Source of the DNA: Acidobacteriota bacterium
GTDB taxonomy: Bacteria; Acidobacteriota; Vicinamibacteria; Marinacidobacterales; SMYC01
Direction: 5' to 3'
DNA: 5,670 bases
Assembly: GCA_030598165.1 (NCBI GenBank)
Contig: JAUVQL010000075.1
Coordinates: forward strand, 1 to 5,670
Shown: in pieces, positions 5,105 through 5,670 of the stretch
Numbering within the stretch: position 1 is the stretch's first letter
Layout of the letters: every line of letters starts with the position of its first letter
The notes under the pieces: model-generated
The model's database searches: none
What the model saw: the letters and a program-made list of their open reading frames with translations, nothing else
Told to the model about the DNA's origin: nothing
Program-made: the position numbers and the translations under genes

Positions 5105-5670
5105 ATGCTTGTGCTCATCGCTTTATTGACCCTTACAATTAGTATCGTCACCTATGTCTTGACGCTGCGCGCGGGAATATATAGGCGAGTTCCCCTGGAA
5201 CACTACGCCCTCATGGGGGCCGCTACTGGCCTGGCACTCTACGCTGTGCTCAGCTCTACGTCATGGATTTCCATCTTCGTATTGTGCCTTTCCATCCTTA
5301 GTCTCACCCTTTTGGCCTGGTACGTTCACTTCGGGGCCGTGTTCCCCAGGAGCCAAATTCGTCTAGAACTCGGCCAACGATTCCCAAACTTTGCTCTTCC
5401 AGACTCAGAAGGAGGAACCTTCGATTCGGACGCAATGGTCGGAAAGCAATCTGTCCTCTTCCTTTTCTATCGAGGGCATTGGTGACCCTTCTGTGCGGCC
5501 GAGCTCGGGCAGCTCCGTGATTTCTATGATCGAATCGCTTCAAAGGAAGTCGAGATTATTGCCATCAGCGTCGATCCGCCCGATGTCTCGGCGGAATTTC
5601 GTAATAGGCTTGGAGCACGGTTCAGCTTTCTTTCTGATCAAAGAGGAGAGCTCTTGGACCGGCTCAACAT
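5105..5670 (+). CDS. Membrane-anchored selenocysteine-containing AhpC/TSA-type redoxin, 3' truncated by the window
   Basis: Residues 2-21, about 35-50 and 54-76 are hydrophobic segments, probably three membrane helices. The basic loop between the first two (RAGIYRR) suggests, by the positive-inside rule, that the redoxin domain faces the cytoplasm, but this is uncertain. From about residue 88 a peroxiredoxin/thioredoxin domain follows: LGQRFPNFALPDSEGG, VLFLFYRGHW, then TGA (5483-5485, residue 127), PFC, AAELGQLRDFYDRI, VEIIAISVDPP and FSFLSDQRGELLDRL. The family has RGxWCPFC here, so TGA replaces the first, usually peroxidatic, cysteine and gives UPFC. The frame then remains open for 61 full codons to the window edge. 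The ATG at 5105 is the only good start; GGAG (5087-5090) lies 14 nt upstream, which is rather far. The protein likely reduces peroxides or exchanges disulfides at the membrane. An ORF stopping at 5485 would be a miscall. Confidence 0.83.
5483..5518 (+). promoter_or_regulatory. UGA selenocysteine codon with candidate bacterial SECIS hairpin (redoxin gene)
   Basis: TGA-C at 5483-5486 is followed by a hairpin GAGCT (5501-5505), loop CGGGC (5506-5510), AGCTC (5511-5515). Beyond a C-C mismatch, C5499-G5517 and G5498-T5518 can extend it. The loop starts 21 nt after the UGA and has G in its second position, as bacterial SECIS patterns require. An alternative fold around the palindrome CCGAGCTCGG (5499-5508) competes, so the exact structure is less certain than in the oxidoreductase gene. 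Confidence 0.55.

Noticed and set aside
5483..5485. Redoxin gene ending at TGA as a 126-residue membrane protein
   Set aside because: This would stop exactly before the catalytic cysteine position, while the same frame continues with clear redoxin sequence to the window edge.

Overview
The window reads as ordinary bacterial chromosome of roughly 50% G+C from a free-living, probably uncultured lineage. The taxonomic clues are weak. A PilZ protein of the type frequent in myxobacteria-like and acidobacterial genomes, a discoidin-like domain, a secreted DUF1028 protein and apparent use of selenocysteine fit Myxococcota, Desulfobacterota, Acidobacteriota or a related candidate phylum, but no marker in the window settles this.

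Layout. At the left edge is the 3' end of a plus-strand gene whose C-terminus resembles an F5/8-type (discoidin) domain (to 478). It converges on a two-gene minus-strand operon: dTDP-4-dehydrorhamnose 3,5-epimerase (2300-1752), then a secreted DUF1028/Ntn-hydrolase-like protein with a C-terminal peptidoglycan-binding-like domain (1730-666). A 205-bp divergent intergenic region (2301-2505) follows. The rest is plus strand: a two-CBS-domain protein (2506-2994), a nicotinamidase (3061-3678), a two-thioredoxin-fold protein disulfide oxidoreductase (3684-4376), a PilZ protein (4530-4961) and a membrane-anchored AhpC/TSA-type redoxin that runs off the right edge (5105-5670).

The main discovery is that two plus-strand genes each carry one in-frame TGA exactly where the family has the first cysteine of a CxxC redox motif. 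In the disulfide oxidoreductase, TGA at 4134-4136 turns the second active site from CPHC into UPHC, and the same frame continues to TAA at 4374-4376, giving a full-length 230-residue protein. In the redoxin, TGA at 5483-5485 gives UPFC, and the frame stays open to the window end. Both TGAs are followed by C, and both have a hairpin with guanines in the apical loop about 20 nt downstream, the arrangement of a bacterial SECIS element. A conventional gene caller would break both genes. The best reading is two selenoproteins within 1.4 kb.

How the genes fit together. Nicotinamidase (NAD salvage) and the oxidoreductase are 5 bp apart and surely co-transcribed, probably with the CBS protein upstream. 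The PilZ and redoxin genes follow with larger gaps. A shared thiol/selenol redox role for the oxidoreductase and the redoxin is inference. No selenocysteine machinery (selA, selB, selC, selD) lies in the window.
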